A DNA stretch of 64,000 bases from Mesorhizobium sp. M2D.F.Ca.ET.226.01.1.1 (GTDB taxonomy: Bacteria; Pseudomonadota; Alphaproteobacteria; Rhizobiales; Rhizobiaceae), in NCBI RefSeq assembly GCF_004022705.2, contig NZ_RZOY02000006.1, positions 342,943 to 406,942 on the forward strand, read 5' to 3'. The number at the start of each line of letters is the position of its first letter. Position 1 is the stretch's first letter. Below the pieces are notes generated by a model. It worked only from the letters and a program-made list of their open reading frames with translations, was not told the DNA's origin and did not search any database. Positions 53,074 to 63,304 of this stretch are shown here, in pieces. A program made the translations under genes and the position numbers.

Positions 53074-54417
53074 TTAGGTCGACCCGGGCGCCGCGGTGAC
53101 CCGCCACACCGTGTTGCCGACATCGTCGGCAATGAGCAGCGCGCCGGATTTGTCGACGGCAACGCCGACCGGACGGCCCCTCGCCTCGCCCTTGTCGTTG
53201 AGGAAGCCGGTCACGACGTCCTGCGCCATACCGTTCGGGTGTCCGCCGCTGAACGGCACGAAAACCACCTTGTAACCGTTGAACTGGGAGCGGTCCCAAC
53301 TGCCATGCTCGCCGACAAAGGCGCCGCCGCGATAGGATTGCGGCAGCTTGTCCGCGGTGTAGAAGGCAAGCCCGAGCGGCGCGACATGCGAGCTCAGCGC
53401 ATAGTCCGGCGGGATGGCCTTGGCCACCATGTCCGGCCGCTGCGGCATCACACGCGGATCGACATGCTGGCCGTAGTAGCTGTAGGGCCAGCCATAGAAG
53501 GCGCCGTCCTTCACCGACGTCATGTAATCCGGCACAAGGTTCGGCCCGAGCTCGTCGCGCTCGTTGACCACGGTCCAGAGCGCTTTGCTCTGAGGCTCGA
53601 ACGACAGGCCGTTGGGGTTGCGCAGCCCGCTGGCGAAGATGCGCGAGCGGCCGGTGGCGCGGTCGACCTCCCAGATTGCGGCGCGGTCCTTTTCGGCCTG
53701 GATGCCGTTCTCGGTGATGTTGCTGTTCGAGCCGACGCCGACATAGAGCAATGAGCCGTCCGGGCTCGCGACCAGGCTCTTCGTCCAGTGGTGATCGATC
53801 GGCCCACCAGGCAGTTCCGTCAGCACCTTGCCGGGCGCCGTGATCTTTGTATCGCCCGGCTGGTAGGAATAGCGCACGATCGCATCCGTATTGGCGACAT
53901 AGAGGTCATTGCCGACCAGCGCCACGCCGAAGGGCGAGCTGAGATGGTCGAGAAACACGCCCTGATATTCCAGCTTGCCGTCGCCATTGGTGTCGCGCAG
54001 CAGCGTGATGCGGTTGCTCGGCCCGGTGTCGCCGCCGGAGGTGACCCAGCTCTCGACCAAGCCCATGACGATGTCCTTGGGTCGCTTGACCGATGCTTCT
54101 GTAGGCGCTTTCGATTCCACCACCAGAACATCACCGTTCGGCAGCACATAAAGCGAGCGCGGATGCTGAAGCCCCTTCGCCATCGCCTCGATCTGCAGGC
54201 CTTGCGCGACGGTCGGCTTTTCGTCGTTCTTCCAGCCGACCACCTTGGCCAGGTGCATTGGCGGGAACAGGTACTGGTTTATCTCCGGCAGTTTCGGGTT
54301 AGGACCAATCTGCGCGTTCGGGTCCGTGTTGTCGTCACTGCAGCCGGCGACACCCAGCGCTGTTGCACAGCAAAGCGCCGCGATCGTCCAACGGAATGCA
54401 CTGTCAGGTCGGCTCAT
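53074..54417 (-). CDS. PQQ-type sugar dehydrogenase lipoprotein (sorbosone-dehydrogenase-like)
   Basis: 447 residues. Lipoprotein signal: hydrophobic stretch ending in lipobox LGVAGC with Cys26, so anchored in the membrane facing the periplasm. The rest is a six-bladed beta-propeller of the soluble glucose/sorbosone dehydrogenase type (segments GLQHPRSLYVLPNGDVLVV, SPFGVALVGNDLYVANTDA, GLRNPNGLSFEPQSKALWTV, GEHGSWDRSQFNGYKVVFVP). PQQ dependence is inferred from the family. Overlaps the DUF2231 gene by 14 bases, so the two are coupled. Confidence 0.82.
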   Translation of the reverse strand: MSRPDSAFRWTIAALCCATALGVAGCSDDNTDPNAQIGPNPKLPEINQYLFPPMHLAKVVGWKNDEKPTVAQGLQIEAMAKGLQHPRSLYVLPNGDVLVVESKAPTEASVKRPKDIVMGLVESWVTSGGDTGPSNRITLLRDTNGDGKLEYQGVFLDHLSSPFGVALVGNDLYVANTDAIVRYSYQPGDTKITAPGKVLTELPGGPIDHHWTKSLVASPDGSLLYVGVGSNSNITENGIQAEKDRAAIWEVDRATGRSRIFASGLRNPNGLSFEPQSKALWTVVNERDELGPNLVPDYMTSVKDGAFYGWPYSYYGQHVDPRVMPQRPDMVAKAIPPDYALSSHVAPLGLAFYTADKLPQSYRGGAFVGEHGSWDRSQFNGYKVVFVPFSGGHPNGMAQDVVTGFLNDKGEARGRPVGVAVDKSGALLIADDVGNTVWRVTAAPGST

Positions 54418-54856
54418 CGGCCACTCCTACGTGATAGCGATAGACCAGCGCCCAGCCGAGCCAGCCCGTGAAGATCAGGATGACCACCACCAGCGCCGAC
54501 AGGATCAAGCCGGTCGGCACCACGGATGTCCAGGCGTCGCGCGTGTGGATCAGCATGTTGAAGAAGGAAAGCACCAGCACGACAAGGTTGCCGGCCATGT
54601 GCAGCCATGCGGTGGGCTGCTCGCGTATCCTGCGGCCGCCGAGGAAATCGGTCAGCCCGGCAATGGCGGCCAGGATGCCGACGATGACGCCAACGGTCAG
54701 CAGCCAGGCCGAAAAATTGGCCCAGGTCATCTCGGCGGTACGCCAATAGGCGATATCGGTCAGCAACGTCCCGACGAAACACGCAATCGGGATCGTTACC
54801 AGCATCGGATGGATGGGATGGCCGGCTATGCTTGCCTTCGACCGGGGATTTTCCAT
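54404..54856 (-). CDS. DUF2231 integral membrane protein
   Basis: 150 residues, four hydrophobic segments, with the HPIHPMLVTIPIACF start that is diagnostic of DUF2231 and a conserved HMAGN His in a later helix; such proteins are thought to bind heme or quinone. Coupled to the sugar dehydrogenase lipoprotein, so a role in passing its electrons to the membrane is a reasonable inference, unproven. Confidence 0.85.
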   Translation of the reverse strand: MENPRSKASIAGHPIHPMLVTIPIACFVGTLLTDIAYWRTAEMTWANFSAWLLTVGVIVGILAAIAGLTDFLGGRRIREQPTAWLHMAGNLVVLVLSFFNMLIHTRDAWTSVVPTGLILSALVVVILIFTGWLGWALVYRYHVGVADEPT

Positions 54857-54998
54857 GCGGAAGCTCCTTTCCGCCCTGCAGCGTGAAACTCAACAGCATG
54901 AAAAGACGAATGTTCCGTCGGAAATACTTGCGCTCACCAGAAGGTGAACGAACCGGCGATCAGTCCAGTTGCCGCGAAACCAGGCTGCCGCCGCCTCG

Positions 54999-56375
54999 TC
55001 AGCCCTGCGGATGAACCTGCGGCAGCGCCGCGTCGAGCGAGCGTTCGAACGCGTCGACCAGCGTATCGATCTGGGCTTCGGTGATGATCAGCGGCGGACA
55101 GAAGGCGATGGCATCGCCCATGTTGCGCGAGATGACGCCGTTCTGCTGCAGGAAACCGTTGACCAAAGCGCCGAGCGCTGCCGGCTTGCCCCAGGGCGCC
55201 TTGATTGCCTTGTCGGCGACCAGCTCGACCGCGGCGATAAGACCGACGCCGCGCACCTCGCCAACCAGCGGATGCGAGGCGAGCCGGCGCAGCCTTGCCT
55301 GCAGATGCGCGCCCACCTTGCGGGCATTGCCGACGAGGTCGCGCTCTTCGATCAGCTTGATGTTTTCCAGCGCCACGGCCGCGGCGACCGGATGGCCGCC
55401 GCCGGTGAAGCCATGGCCGAAAGTGCCGATCCGGTCGCTCTCATCGGCGATCGGCTCGAACACCCGATCGTTGATCAGCAGCGCCGAGATCGGCAGGTAG
55501 GAGGAAGAAATCTGCTTCGACAGCACCATGATGTCGGGGCGCATGCCGAAGGTCCGCGAGCCGAACATCTCGCCGGTCCTGCCAAAGCCGCAGATCACCT
55601 CGTCGGCCACCAGCAAAACGTCGTATTTCGCCAGCACCGCCTGGATCTTTTCCCAGTAGCCGGCGGGCGGGACGATAACGCCACCCGCGCCCATGACCGG
55701 CTCGCCGATGAAGGCGGCGATCGTTTCAGGTCCCTCGGCGAGGATGAGCTTTTCCAACTCGTCGGCGAGCCGCGCGGAGAACTGCTCCTCGCTCTCGCCG
55801 GGCTGGGCGTCGCGCCAGTGGTGCGGTGTCGCGGTGTGCAGGATGTTGGCGATCGGCAGGTCGAAGGAAAGATGATTGTTTGGCAGGCCGGTCAGGCTCG
55901 CAGAGGCGATGGTGACGCCGTGATAGCCGCGCTTGCGGCTGATGATCTTCTTGCGCGCCGGCTGTCCAAGCGCGTTCGAGCGGTACCAGATCATCTTGAT
56001 CGCGGTGTCGTTGGCCTCGGAGCCCGAATTGGTGAAATAGGCCTTGCTCATCGGCACCGGCGCCATCTGCACCAGCTTCTCGGCGAGATCGATCAGCGGC
56101 GCATGCGCCTTCGAGCCGAAGTCGTGATAGAAGGGCAGCTTCGACATCTGCCTTGTCGCGGCATCCACCAGCCGCTTTTCCGAAAAGCCGACGGCGACGC
56201 TCCACAGGCCAGCCATCGCCTCGATGTAGCGATTGCCGGCGATGTCCTCCACATAGACGCCTTCGCCCTTCTCGATCACCAGCGGCCCCGTTTCCTGATG
56301 CTTGCGGGCATTGGTATAACCATGCATGTGATAGCGGATGTCGCGGGCTTCGGGAGAATTCGGTCTGGCGTCCAT
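54999..56375 (-). CDS. class III aminotransferase (omega-amino acid type)
   Basis: 458-residue PLP enzyme, PLP lysine Lys287 in VLSKQISSSYLP, cofactor Asp in LVADEVICGFGRTGEMFG, start HMHGYTNARKHQETGPLVIEKG typical of the beta-alanine/putrescine:pyruvate group. Monocistronic, 143 bases from the DUF2231 gene and divergent from a flavoprotein. Amine donor not identifiable; probably uses pyruvate as acceptor. Confidence 0.85.
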   Translation of the reverse strand: MDARPNSPEARDIRYHMHGYTNARKHQETGPLVIEKGEGVYVEDIAGNRYIEAMAGLWSVAVGFSEKRLVDAATRQMSKLPFYHDFGSKAHAPLIDLAEKLVQMAPVPMSKAYFTNSGSEANDTAIKMIWYRSNALGQPARKKIISRKRGYHGVTIASASLTGLPNNHLSFDLPIANILHTATPHHWRDAQPGESEEQFSARLADELEKLILAEGPETIAAFIGEPVMGAGGVIVPPAGYWEKIQAVLAKYDVLLVADEVICGFGRTGEMFGSRTFGMRPDIMVLSKQISSSYLPISALLINDRVFEPIADESDRIGTFGHGFTGGGHPVAAAVALENIKLIEERDLVGNARKVGAHLQARLRRLASHPLVGEVRGVGLIAAVELVADKAIKAPWGKPAALGALVNGFLQQNGVISRNMGDAIAFCPPLIITEAQIDTLVDAFERSLDAALPQVHPQG

Positions 56376-56574
56376 CGTGGCGGCTCCTGTCTGCAGGCGT
56401 TCAAAGCGAAACCGGAACTTCCTCCTTGTCGAGGAGTCCCAAAAATTCCGCCTTGCATTGCGGCGGTTGATGCCTCATCGCGCAGGCTGACCGCAAGGGC
56501 CGCGATGTCGGGATCGATAGCGCCAACAGCCTCGGCGCGGTAGCGATGCGCGGGACGGGCAGCAGGACCAGGCC
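56376..56574. other. divergent intergenic region
   Basis: 199 bases between the class III aminotransferase and the divergent flavoprotein gene. No gene, clear palindrome or strong promoter hexamer seen. Confidence 0.5.
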
Positions 56575-57687
56575 ATGGAACAGGTTGATTGCATCATCGC
56601 GGGCGCCGGCGTGATCGGTCTGGCGATCGCACGCGCACTGGCCGAGCGGGGTCTCGAAACCCTGGTCCTCGAAGCGACCGACGCGATCGGCACCGAAACG
56701 AGTTCTCGCAATTCCGAGGTGATCCATGCCGGCCTCTATTACCCGCAAGGCTCGCTGAAGGCACGGCTCTGCGTGGCAGGGCGCGACATGCTCTACCGCT
56801 ACTGCCCCGAGCGTTCGATCCCGCACCGCCGATGCGGCAAGCTGATCGTCGCGACCGACGCGACGCAGGAGCCTATGCTTGCCACCATTCGCGCCAACGC
56901 CGCGGCCTGCGGTGTCGAGGATCTGCGCTTTCTCTCCGCCACGGAAGCGCAGGCATTGGAGCCGGCGCTGCATTGCACGGCGGCGCTACTCTCGCCCTCG
57001 ACCGGCATCGTCGACAGCCACGGGCTGATGCTTGCCCTGCTCGGCGACGCCGAGGAGAACGGCGCGATGCTCTCGCTCAATACCCGCGTCGTCTCGGGCC
57101 GTGTCGAGGCAAGCCGGATTGTGTTGCGGACGATGGACACGGCGAGCGGCGAAAAGTTCGAGATCGCCGCATCGCGCCTCGTCAATGCGGCCGGCCTCGG
57201 CGCGGTCGCGTTGGCCGGCTCGCTCGAAGGATTCGACCGGCAATTCCTGCCGACGCTCCGCTATGCCAAGGGCAATTATTTCTCGGTTGCCGGCCGCGCG
57301 CCTTTTTCACATCTTGTCTATCCTGTGCCCGAGCCTGGCGGGCTCGGCGTCCATCTGACCCTCGACCTTGCCGGCACCGCCCGTTTCGGACCGGACGTCG
57401 AATGGACGGACACGTTGGACTATCGCGTCGATCCGGCGCGCGGCGCGCGCTTCTATGCTGAAATCCGCAAATATTGGCCCGATCTGGCAGATGGCAGCCT
57501 GCAGGCCGCCTATAGCGGCATCCGGCCGAAGCTGTCAGGTCCGGGTGAGGCCAACAGCGATTTCGTGATCCAGGATGCCGAAACACACGGCATCGGCGGC
57601 CTGGTCAACCTGTTCGGCATCGAAAGTCCCGGCCTGACCTCCTGCCTGGCCATCGCCTTCCACGTGGCCCGCATCCTGGCGCCTTAA
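56575..57687 (+). CDS. FAD-dependent oxidoreductase, L-2-hydroxyglutarate oxidase-like
   Basis: 370-residue DAO-fold flavoprotein of the LhgO/L2HGDH group. FAD motif [19 protein letters not shown] from residue 8, [16 protein letters not shown] (typical of the group), and C-terminal [14 protein letters not shown]. Probably oxidises L-2-hydroxyglutarate or a related 2-hydroxy acid at the inner membrane. Convergent with fghA one base apart. Related dehydrogenases cannot be excluded. Confidence 0.82.
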   Translation: MEQVDCIIAGAGVIGLAIARALAERGLETLVLEATDAIGTETSSRNSEVIHAGLYYPQGSLKARLCVAGRDMLYRYCPERSIPHRRCGKLIVATDATQEPMLATIRANAAACGVEDLRFLSATEAQALEPALHCTAALLSPSTGIVDSHGLMLALLGDAEENGAMLSLNTRVVSGRVEASRIVLRTMDTASGEKFEIAASRLVNAAGLGAVALAGSLEGFDRQFLPTLRYAKGNYFSVAGRAPFSHLVYPVPEPGGLGVHLTLDLAGTARFGPDVEWTDTLDYRVDPARGARFYAEIRKYWPDLADGSLQAAYSGIRPKLSGPGEANSDFVIQDAETHGIGGLVNLFGIESPGLTSCLAIAFHVARILAP

Positions 57688-57688
57688 A

Positions 57689-58522
57689 TCATCCCAGCCG
57701 CGCGGCGTGCCATCTCAGATGGTCGTCCATGAAGGTCGAGATGAAACTGTAGGAATGGTCGTAGCCTTCCTGCATGCGCAGCGTGAGATCAATGCCGCCC
57801 TTCTCGCAAGCCTCTTCGAGAAGCCAAGGGCGGAGACCGTCCTGCAGGAAGCCGTCAGCGCTTCCCTGGTCGACGAGGAATTCCGGGAAGCGCTTGCCGT
57901 CCTCGATCAGCAGCGTCGTGTCATAAGCGCGCCAGGCTTTTTCGTCCGATCCGAGATATTTCTCGAAGGCCGGCCGTGACCAGCCGGCCGTCGACGGCTG
58001 CACGATCGGCGCGAAAGCCGAGCAGCTTCGGTAGCGCTCGGGATTTTTGAGAACGATCGTCAGCGCGCCATGTCCGCCCATCGAATGGCCAAAGATGCCC
58101 TGGCGCGACATGTCGACCGGAAAATTGGTGGCGAGGAGCGCCGGCAATTCCTCTGTGATGTAGGAGTACATGCGGTAGTTCTTTGCGTAAGGCTGCTCGG
58201 TCGCATCCAGGTAGAAGCCTGCGCCGCAGCCGAATTGCCAATTGTCCATCTCGTCCGGAACGTCCGGTCCACGCGGACTGGTATCGGGACAAACGATGAC
58301 GAGCCCAAGCTCGGACGCCAGGCGCCGGTACTCGCCCTTGTCCATGACATTTGCATGCGTGCAGGTAAGGCCGGACAGGTACCAGAGGACCGGCAGCGGC
58401 CGGTCCTTGGCCTGCGGTGGCACGAACACCGCGAAGGTCATGTCGCAGGCGCAAACCTCCGAAGCATGCGAATAGACGCCCTGGACACCGCCATGCGATT
58501 TGGAGGTGGAAACGACCTTCAT
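57689..58522 (-). CDS. fghA: S-formylglutathione hydrolase
   Basis: Esterase D-type serine hydrolase, 277 residues, releasing formate and glutathione in formaldehyde detoxification. Nucleophile Ser147 in FGHSMGGHGA, oxyanion LSGLTCTHAN, later acid/base residues in QGSADGFL and YDHSYSFI. Start at MKVVSTSKSH, since GAGGC lies ten bases before it; an ATG 12 bases upstream has none. No alcohol dehydrogenase partner is adjacent. Confidence 0.93.
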   Translation of the reverse strand: MKVVSTSKSHGGVQGVYSHASEVCACDMTFAVFVPPQAKDRPLPVLWYLSGLTCTHANVMDKGEYRRLASELGLVIVCPDTSPRGPDVPDEMDNWQFGCGAGFYLDATEQPYAKNYRMYSYITEELPALLATNFPVDMSRQGIFGHSMGGHGALTIVLKNPERYRSCSAFAPIVQPSTAGWSRPAFEKYLGSDEKAWRAYDTTLLIEDGKRFPEFLVDQGSADGFLQDGLRPWLLEEACEKGGIDLTLRMQEGYDHSYSFISTFMDDHLRWHAARLG

Positions 58523-58634
58523 CGGCTGCCTCATGTCTGGAAATCCGCGACCGGCATAGCCGCCGGCTAGGGCTCGCGCAACCTCGCATTTCGCAAAGCT
58601 GGACGGATGGCGCAACGAGCCGTGCCGGTGCCGA

Positions 58635-59783
58635 TTAACCCGACGGAGCGATCAGGTCCGGGCCAATCTCTTGGAAACTCGGCATCCCGGAGAGCTTCAG
58701 GCCGGTCCCGATCTCGTCGAGCAAAATATCCAGCACCCGCTCGACACCGGCTTGTCCGTTCACGGCGCCGAACAAAGCGGCACGGCCGACTGCTGAGGCC
58801 GTCGCTCCGCGGGCTTTTGCCTTGATGACGTCCATGCCCGTGCGAATGCCGGAATCGATCAGGATCGGAGCCTGGCCGCCCACGGCTGCATGCACGGCGC
58901 CAAAAGCATCTATGCTCGAGATCGCGCCATCGAGCTGGCGGCCGCCATGATTGGATACCCAGATCCCATCCGCGCCCTCCGCGATCAATCTGGCCGCATC
59001 GCCCGGGTGCAGGACGCCCTTGACGATCAGTGAGCCCTTCCACCAGTCGCGGATCGTACGAAAGTCGTTCCAGTCGAAACCCGCATGGAGACTGCGGCCG
59101 ACGCGCGCGGCGATTGTCAGTCCCGCGCTGGTGTCGCCGAGATAGAAGCGGACATTCTCGAATTGCGGCAGACCGCCGCGAAGCAGGCGAAACGACCAGT
59201 CCGGATGCGCGATCCCTTCGATCATGTGCCGCAGCGAGGGCCTGAGCGGGATCGAAATTCCGTTCCTCAGGTCCTTTTCGCGCTTGCCGCCCGCCTGCAG
59301 GTCGACGGTGATGACGAGCGCCGAATAGCCGAATTCCTGCGCCTGCCGCACCAGCCGGCGATTGAAATCGAAATCCTTCAGCACGTAGAGCTGGAACCAT
59401 AGCGGTCCCTGGACGGCCCTTGCCATGCGCTCGATGCCGGTCGTCGCCATGGTCGACAGCGTGTAGGGAATGCCGCGCGCCGCCGCCGCTTTGGCAATCG
59501 CAATGTCGGCGCCGGGTCGCACCAGCGCGCAGGATCCCATCGGGCTGATCACCAGCGGTGTCGGATAGGTCTTGGACCACAGGGTGGTGGTGAGATCGGG
59601 CCGGGATACGTCGGTCAGAACACGCGGCAGCAGCCGGATGCGTTCGAAGCCGGCGCGGTTGTCGCGCAAGGTCAGTTCCTGGCCTGCTCCGCCATCGACG
59701 AACTCGAAGACCGACCTCGGCAGCCGGCGGCGCGCCAGCTGGCGGAAATCCTCCACCGACACGAGGCGATCGAGCCGCCCCAT
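58635..59783 (-). CDS. FMN-dependent alpha-hydroxy-acid oxidase/dehydrogenase (LldD/MdlB-like)
   Basis: 382-residue TIM-barrel FMN enzyme. Catalytic His in WVSNHGGRQLDGA, substrate Tyr/Arg segments SVFEFVDGGAGQE near the start, FMN phosphate region DSGIRTGMDVIKA. Oxidises an L-2-hydroxy acid such as lactate or mandelate. Last gene of a three-gene operon with a beta-hydroxyacid decarboxylating dehydrogenase and an SDR; four bases separate it from the gene before. Exact substrate unknown. Confidence 0.86.
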   Translation of the reverse strand: MGRLDRLVSVEDFRQLARRRLPRSVFEFVDGGAGQELTLRDNRAGFERIRLLPRVLTDVSRPDLTTTLWSKTYPTPLVISPMGSCALVRPGADIAIAKAAAARGIPYTLSTMATTGIERMARAVQGPLWFQLYVLKDFDFNRRLVRQAQEFGYSALVITVDLQAGGKREKDLRNGISIPLRPSLRHMIEGIAHPDWSFRLLRGGLPQFENVRFYLGDTSAGLTIAARVGRSLHAGFDWNDFRTIRDWWKGSLIVKGVLHPGDAARLIAEGADGIWVSNHGGRQLDGAISSIDAFGAVHAAVGGQAPILIDSGIRTGMDVIKAKARGATASAVGRAALFGAVNGQAGVERVLDILLDEIGTGLKLSGMPSFQEIGPDLIAPSG

Positions 59784-59787
59784 CGCC

Positions 59788-60879
<1,092 letters not shown>

Positions 60880-60905
60880 TGCCAACCCCTCAGGAACGCA
60901 AATAT

Positions 60906-61649
60906 TCAGATGCACTTGCCGCCGTCGACATTGAGATCGACGCCGGTGATCATGCTGGCTTCGTCGGAGCACAGGAACGCCGCGGCGTTGCCCATGTCCT
61001 GCGGCGTCGACAGCCGTCCGATCGGAATGGTGGCGACGACGCGGGCGCGGTTTTCCTCGCCCGAGCCGATGAAGGTGGACAGAAGCGGCGTGTCGCCGGC
61101 AACTGGGTTGATCGCGTTGACGCGGATGCCGAACGGCGCGAGTTCCACCGCCATGGCGCGGGTGGCTGCAATCGCCCAACCCTTGGAGGCGTTGTACCAG
61201 GTGAGGTTCGGACGCGGCGAGACACCGCCCGTGGAAGCGACGTTGAGGATGGCGCCCGCTTTGTTCGACTTGAAATGCGGCACCACGGCCCGGGCGCCGT
61301 TGTAGATCGAGCGCATGTTGACGTTGGCGATGCGGTCGAACAGGCCTTCGTCCATCGTCTCCAGCGGCAGCGGCGGCTGAGCGACGCCGGCATTGTTGAC
61401 GAGTATGTCGAGCCCGCCGAAGGCCGAGCGCGCAAGGTCGACGGCCGCGACAAAGCTCCCCAGCGTCGAGACGTCGCCCGTGATCGGCCGCACTTTGTCG
61501 CCGGCTTCACCAGCAACGCGCGAAGCTGCGGCCTCGTCGCGATCCATCAGCACGACAGATGCGCCTTCCTCGACGAATTTCTTGACGATGCCTTCGCCAA
61601 ACCCCGACCCGCCACCGGTGATGATGGTGACCTTGCCAGCAAGTCTCAT
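60906..61649 (-). CDS. SDR family oxidoreductase
   Basis: 247-residue short-chain dehydrogenase: TGGGSGFGEGI cofactor motif at residues 11-21, NNAGV, catalytic YNASK and the NPVAGDTPLL loop, C-terminal VDGGKCI. First gene of the SDR / tartrate-like dehydrogenase / FMN oxidase operon and divergent from an aldehyde dehydrogenase. Probably a 3-oxo or hydroxy-acid/polyol step of the same pathway; substrate unknown. Confidence 0.85.
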   Translation of the reverse strand: MRLAGKVTIITGGGSGFGEGIVKKFVEEGASVVLMDRDEAAASRVAGEAGDKVRPITGDVSTLGSFVAAVDLARSAFGGLDILVNNAGVAQPPLPLETMDEGLFDRIANVNMRSIYNGARAVVPHFKSNKAGAILNVASTGGVSPRPNLTWYNASKGWAIAATRAMAVELAPFGIRVNAINPVAGDTPLLSTFIGSGEENRARVVATIPIGRLSTPQDMGNAAAFLCSDEASMITGVDLNVDGGKCI

Positions 61650-61791
61650 ATCTCTTCCTCCGTTGCCGGAACCATCGGGGAAGACGCGCGCGTTGCACAG
61701 TCCGATTATCTGAACGCCCTTTTAGCTTTCCTTGTTTGAGGTCGCCCGCACCGGGAGTAATAGTCGGCTCGGAATTCGTGAGGAGGAGACG

Positions 61792-63288
61792 ATGACGCTG
61801 AACTTCGACCCGAGGGCGAAGGCCACGACGCTCTACCATGGCGAATTCCGGCCGATGTTCATCGGCGGCAAATGGGTCGCGGCGCAGTCCGGCGAGGTAA
61901 TGCAGGCGCTGAACCCGGCGACAGGCGAGGTGCTGGCGACCGTGCCGCGCGGCGGAGCCGCGGACATCGACGCGGCGGTGACCGCCGCGCGGGCGGCGTT
62001 CGAGGGCTCTTGGTCCAAATTCTCGCCCTACGAACGGCAATGCGTGTTGCTCAGGATCGCCGACCTCTTCGAAAAAAATTGGGAAGAGCTCAGCGTTTCC
62101 GACACGCTCGACATGGGGCTGCCGATCAGCCGCACGCTGGCCAACCGGCGCCGCGTCATCGGCATGCTGCGCTTCTATGGCGGCATGGCGACCGCGCTGC
62201 ATGGCGAGGCGATCGACAATTCCATCCCCGGCGAGATCGTCACCTTCACCCGGCGCGAGCCGGTCGGCGTCGTCGGCGCAATCATTCCCTGGAATGCGCC
62301 GACCGCCGCCTCGGTCTGGAAGATCGCGCCGGCTCTCGCCACCGGCTGCAGCATCGTGCTGAAGCCCTCGGAGGATGCATCGCTGACGCCGCTCCTGATC
62401 GCGAAGCTGATGCAGGAAGCCGGCGTGCCCGACGGTGTCGTCAACATCGTCACCGGCACCGGCGCCGAAGCCGGCGCGCGGCTTGCCGAGCACCCGGATG
62501 TCAACAAGATCGTCTTCACCGGCTCGACGCTGACCGGCCAGGCGATCGCCCGCGCCGGCGTGACCAACCTCAAGCGCGTTTCGCTGGAGCTCGGCGGCAA
62601 GTCGCCGATCATCGTCTGCCGCGACGCCGATATCGACAAGGCCGTGCCGGTCGCGGCGATGGCGGTGTTCGTGCATTCGGGCCAGATCTGCATCGCCGGC
62701 TCGCGGCTGTTCGTGGCGCGCGAGATCCATGACGAGTTCGTACGCCGCGTCGCCGAGTTCGCCGGTAAGCTGCGCATCGGCCACGGCATCGAGGCGGAGA
62801 CCGAGATCGGGCCGCTGATCAATGCAAGGCAGGCCGGCAAGGTGGAGGGCTACATCAAGGCCGGCAGCGACGAAGGTGCCAGGCTGGTCGCCGGCGGCTC
62901 AAGGCTGACGGGCGAGCTCTATGACGGCGGCAATTTCATCGCGCCGACCGTCTTCGGCGGCGTCTCGGACAAGATGACGATCGCGCGGGAGGAAATCTTC
63001 GGCCCGGTCATTTCGGCCATGCCCTTCGACACGCTGGACGAGGCCGTCGCGCGTGCCAACGCGACGCCCTACGGTCTGGCGGCGGGTATCTTCACCACCA
63101 ATCTCGGCACCGCGCACAAGCTGGCGCGCCGCGTCAAGGCCGGCTCGGTCTGGGTCAACATGTACCACGCCATCGATCCGGCGGTGCCGTTCGGCGGCAT
63201 GAAGATGTCAGGCTACGGCCGCGAAGGCGGCGTCGAGCACCTGCATGAATATCTGGAGACGAAGGCGGTTTGGATCCAGACGGATTGA
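61792..63288 (+). CDS. NAD(P)-dependent aldehyde dehydrogenase
   Basis: 498-residue aldehyde dehydrogenase: PWNAPTAASVWKIAPALATG cofactor segment, general base in LELGGKSP, catalytic Cys300 in HSGQICIAGSR, closing motif PFGGMKMSGYGREGG. GAGGAGGAG precedes the ATG at 61792; the frame is open 60 bases upstream but without a ribosome site. Divergent from the SDR operon across 142 bases and convergent with a LysR gene, so probably part of the same hydroxyacid pathway. Aldehyde substrate not predictable. Confidence 0.88.
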   Translation: MTLNFDPRAKATTLYHGEFRPMFIGGKWVAAQSGEVMQALNPATGEVLATVPRGGAADIDAAVTAARAAFEGSWSKFSPYERQCVLLRIADLFEKNWEELSVSDTLDMGLPISRTLANRRRVIGMLRFYGGMATALHGEAIDNSIPGEIVTFTRREPVGVVGAIIPWNAPTAASVWKIAPALATGCSIVLKPSEDASLTPLLIAKLMQEAGVPDGVVNIVTGTGAEAGARLAEHPDVNKIVFTGSTLTGQAIARAGVTNLKRVSLELGGKSPIIVCRDADIDKAVPVAAMAVFVHSGQICIAGSRLFVAREIHDEFVRRVAEFAGKLRIGHGIEAETEIGPLINARQAGKVEGYIKAGSDEGARLVAGGSRLTGELYDGGNFIAPTVFGGVSDKMTIAREEIFGPVISAMPFDTLDEAVARANATPYGLAAGIFTTNLGTAHKLARRVKAGSVWVNMYHAIDPAVPFGGMKMSGYGREGGVEHLHEYLETKAVWIQTD

Positions 63289-63304
63289 AGCTGCGCTGGA
63301 ACGG

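Noticed and set aside
54999..56375. Class III aminotransferase considered as a second PbfA
   Set aside because: It lies outside the phosphonate operon and lacks the HNCPYG segment of the 45402-46748 protein; an omega-amino acid transaminase fits better.
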